NCBI GenBank assembly: GCA_963807225.1 | Contig: CAWEAD010000012.1 | Span: 205,590-269,589, forward strand | Direction: 5' to 3' | Source: JAGVGT01 sp963807225 | Lineage (GTDB): Bacteria; Desulfobacterota; Desulfobulbia; Desulfobulbales; JAGXFP01 | DNA length: 64,000 nucleotides | In this document: positions 62,971 through 64,000 of the stretch, piece by piece | Numbering within the stretch: the stretch's first letter is position 1 | Layout: each line of letters starts with the position of its first letter | Translations under genes and position numbers: made by a program | The notes under the pieces: generated by a model | Database searches by the model: none | Told to the model about the DNA's origin: nothing | Seen by the model: only the letters and a program-made list of their open reading frames with translations

Positions 62971-63109
62971 TTATCCCTATACCGGATATTTCGGAGGTAT
63001 ATAACCAAATTTTGGAGTTGATTTCAACCCTTACAAGGGTTAGGATCAGTAAAAAAATAGTCCCCACAAGGTCGCAAAAAAACAAAACACGCATGCTGTT
63101 TAATAAATA

Positions 63110-63116
63110 GTTATGC
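63110..63116 (+). other. attI recombination core GTTATGC
   Basis: GTTATGC fits the GTTRRRY core and matches GTTATGT at the end of the downstream attC, so recombination would be between G63110 and T63111. This defines cassette 1 as 63111-63713 (603 bp). Confidence 0.7.
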
Positions 63117-63129
63117 AAAGGAAAATTGA

Positions 63130-63627
63130 ATGAAATACGTAAACATTATTCTTAACATTGCGGCCTTCGTTGTTTTGTTCATATTGAGTTTCATCTTGGG
63201 GTTATTGGGTAAACCAACGGAAATGGGGCTTGCAATTCTTTCTGGAGCTATTGGCCTATCATTTTTGAATATTGATAAAATTAAGAGCTTTAAGGGAGCA
63301 GGTTTCGAAGCAGAAATGAGGCAAGAAAGATTGGATGCAATAATTGATAAAGAAACTGAACCTCATCAATGCGACGATGGTGTTTCCATTAAAATGGAAG
63401 CATTCGGAACTGATGAAAAAGCAAAGAAAACAATAAATGCATTAAATGACCCCAAATATACCTGGCGATATCTTGGTGGTATTATCAAAGATTCAGGGCT
63501 ATCCAAGTCTGAGGTAGCTGAGACATTAGACTGGCTAGTAAAAAATGACCTAGGTAAATTTACCGAAGGCGAACATGGTCGATTATGGGCTTTGTCTGCT
63601 AAAGGTAGGAAGGTGTTTAGTAGTTAA
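63130..63627 (+). CDS. Integron cassette protein: two-helix membrane anchor plus winged-helix-like domain
   Basis: The 165 residues begin with two hydrophobic helices (about 4-28 and 32-48: NIILNIAAFVVLFILSFILG and MGLAILSGAIGLSFLNI), then a charged segment and a C-terminal region (WRYLGGIIKDSGLSKSEVAE, TLDWLVKNDLGKFT, LWALSAKGRKVFSS) that resembles a winged helix. The coding sequence is clearly more AT-rich than the flanking chromosome. It is the only gene in the cassette; I recognise no family. Confidence 0.8.
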   Translation: MKYVNIILNIAAFVVLFILSFILGLLGKPTEMGLAILSGAIGLSFLNIDKIKSFKGAGFEAEMRQERLDAIIDKETEPHQCDDGVSIKMEAFGTDEKAKKTINALNDPKYTWRYLGGIIKDSGLSKSEVAETLDWLVKNDLGKFTEGEHGRLWALSAKGRKVFSS

Positions 63628-63630
63628 AAT

Positions 63631-63719
63631 GCATAACCAATAAATTCACTTGACCGCAATAACGCATGCGCCCCTACGGGGTGTAAATCGTGGGCGGCAA
63701 GTGATTAAGGTCGTTATGT
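63631..63719 (+). other. attC recombination site (89 bp)
   Basis: R'' GCATAAC (63631-63637) pairs with R' GTTATGT (63713-63719); L'' TTCACTTG and L' CAAGTGA pair, with the extrahelical A after L'' (ACCGC against GGCGG). The spacer forms a terminal stem-loop (GCCCC-TA-CGGGG). This is the standard folded attC architecture. Confidence 0.9.
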
Positions 63720-63728
63720 GTATAAATA

Positions 63729-64000
63729 ATGAAAATTAGCATATTCATAGCCGTAGCAATCTGGTTGCTTTTCTTGCCCGGCACCTTCGAGTACACCTTG
63801 AGCCGGCTGATCGATTCCGAACTGGACCTCTCAATCTTTGATACCCGCTTCAACAACGACAGGACGGTGCTCCGGCTTACGATCCTAAGCTTCTCCTGAA
63901 GATCGTTCTGTTCGCCTACTCCAGGGGTATCACCTCCAGTCGGAAGATCGCCCGGGCCTGTGGGGGACACGCGGTCTTCATGGCCCTGTCCACCAAAACG
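63729..64000 (+). pseudogene. IS1182/IS5-type transposase N-terminus, frameshifted and cut by the window edge
   Basis: From ATG 63729 the frame reads MKISIFIAVAIWLLF, then LPGTFEYTLSRLIDSELDLS and FDTRFNNDRT, and stops at 63899. In the next frame the family continues as GAPAYDPKLLLKIVLFAYSR, GITSSRKIARACGG and VFMALST, joined by adding one G near 63868. This is the standard DUF772-transposase opening. The hydrophobic first 15 residues are unlike that family and may be the start of cassette 2's own protein, into which the transposase was inserted. The 3' end lies outside. Confidence 0.7.

Noticed and set aside
1..64000. CRISPR arrays, rRNA and tRNA genes
   Set aside because: No regularly spaced short repeats and no recognisable tRNA or rRNA sequence were seen by eye; a tRNAscan and rRNA search would settle it.

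Overview
The window reads as a chromosomal piece of a GC-rich, anaerobic, respiratory deltaproteobacterium, most like Desulfuromonadales/Geobacter-type organisms. This is inferred from gene content: PAS-histidine kinase-receiver hybrids with a GGIAHDFNN H-box, a membrane multihaem cytochrome c, a 2-oxoacid:ferredoxin oxidoreductase, rubredoxin plus a ferritin-like protein, a DsrC/TusE-like protein, an N-type ATPase and a chromosomal integron. No rRNA, tRNA or CRISPR array was seen.

Layout. 0-6.8 kb: end of a sensor kinase, a frameshifted GH13 enzyme, a HAD hydrolase, a seven-haem cytochrome and acetate kinase. 6.8-14 kb: three tandem 213-bp palindromic repeats, then a metal-handling block (broken YHS and DUF302 genes, a tiny membrane protein, an ABC exporter with its membrane-fusion protein, and a CopA-type P-ATPase with a one-base frameshift). 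14-16.3 kb: a large LOG-domain protein. 16.3-29.5 kb: an accessory region with repeats, two toxin-antitoxin modules each bracketed by direct repeats, an IS3-family element, a GH13 amylase and small catabolic or repair genes. 29.5-37.8 kb: a YihY-type membrane protein (frameshifted), phosphoketolase, a DedA-PAP2 fusion, glucose-6-phosphate isomerase and 6-phosphogluconate dehydrogenase. 38.5-47.8 kb: a DUF2254 membrane protein, a complete N-ATPase operon atpDCQRBEFAG, rpiB and an O-methyltransferase. 47.8-61.5 kb: DEAD-box helicase with a long leader, OmpA lipoprotein, rubredoxin, a second hybrid kinase, KorAB-type oxidoreductase, ferritin-like protein, PQQ-type sugar dehydrogenase, a DsrC-like protein with an unusual tail, a periplasmic 11-mer-repeat protein and an NCS2-type permease whose stop codon abuts a MITE. 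61.7-64 kb: an integron, with an N-terminally extended IntI, an attI-like core, one AT-rich cassette with a clear attC, and a truncated transposase.

How the genes fit together. Branching-type and amylase-type GH13 enzymes would feed glucose units to Pgi. Gnd and RpiB supply the pentose phosphate branch, phosphoketolase cleaves F6P or Xu5P to acetyl phosphate, and acetate kinase converts that to ATP and acetate. The N-ATPase would be a second, probably Na+-linked, ATPase. The most unusual items are the integron, the repeat-bracketed toxin-antitoxin modules, the run of six one-base frameshifts in otherwise intact genes (either sequencing error or real decay), the LOG-domain giant and the DsrC variant.
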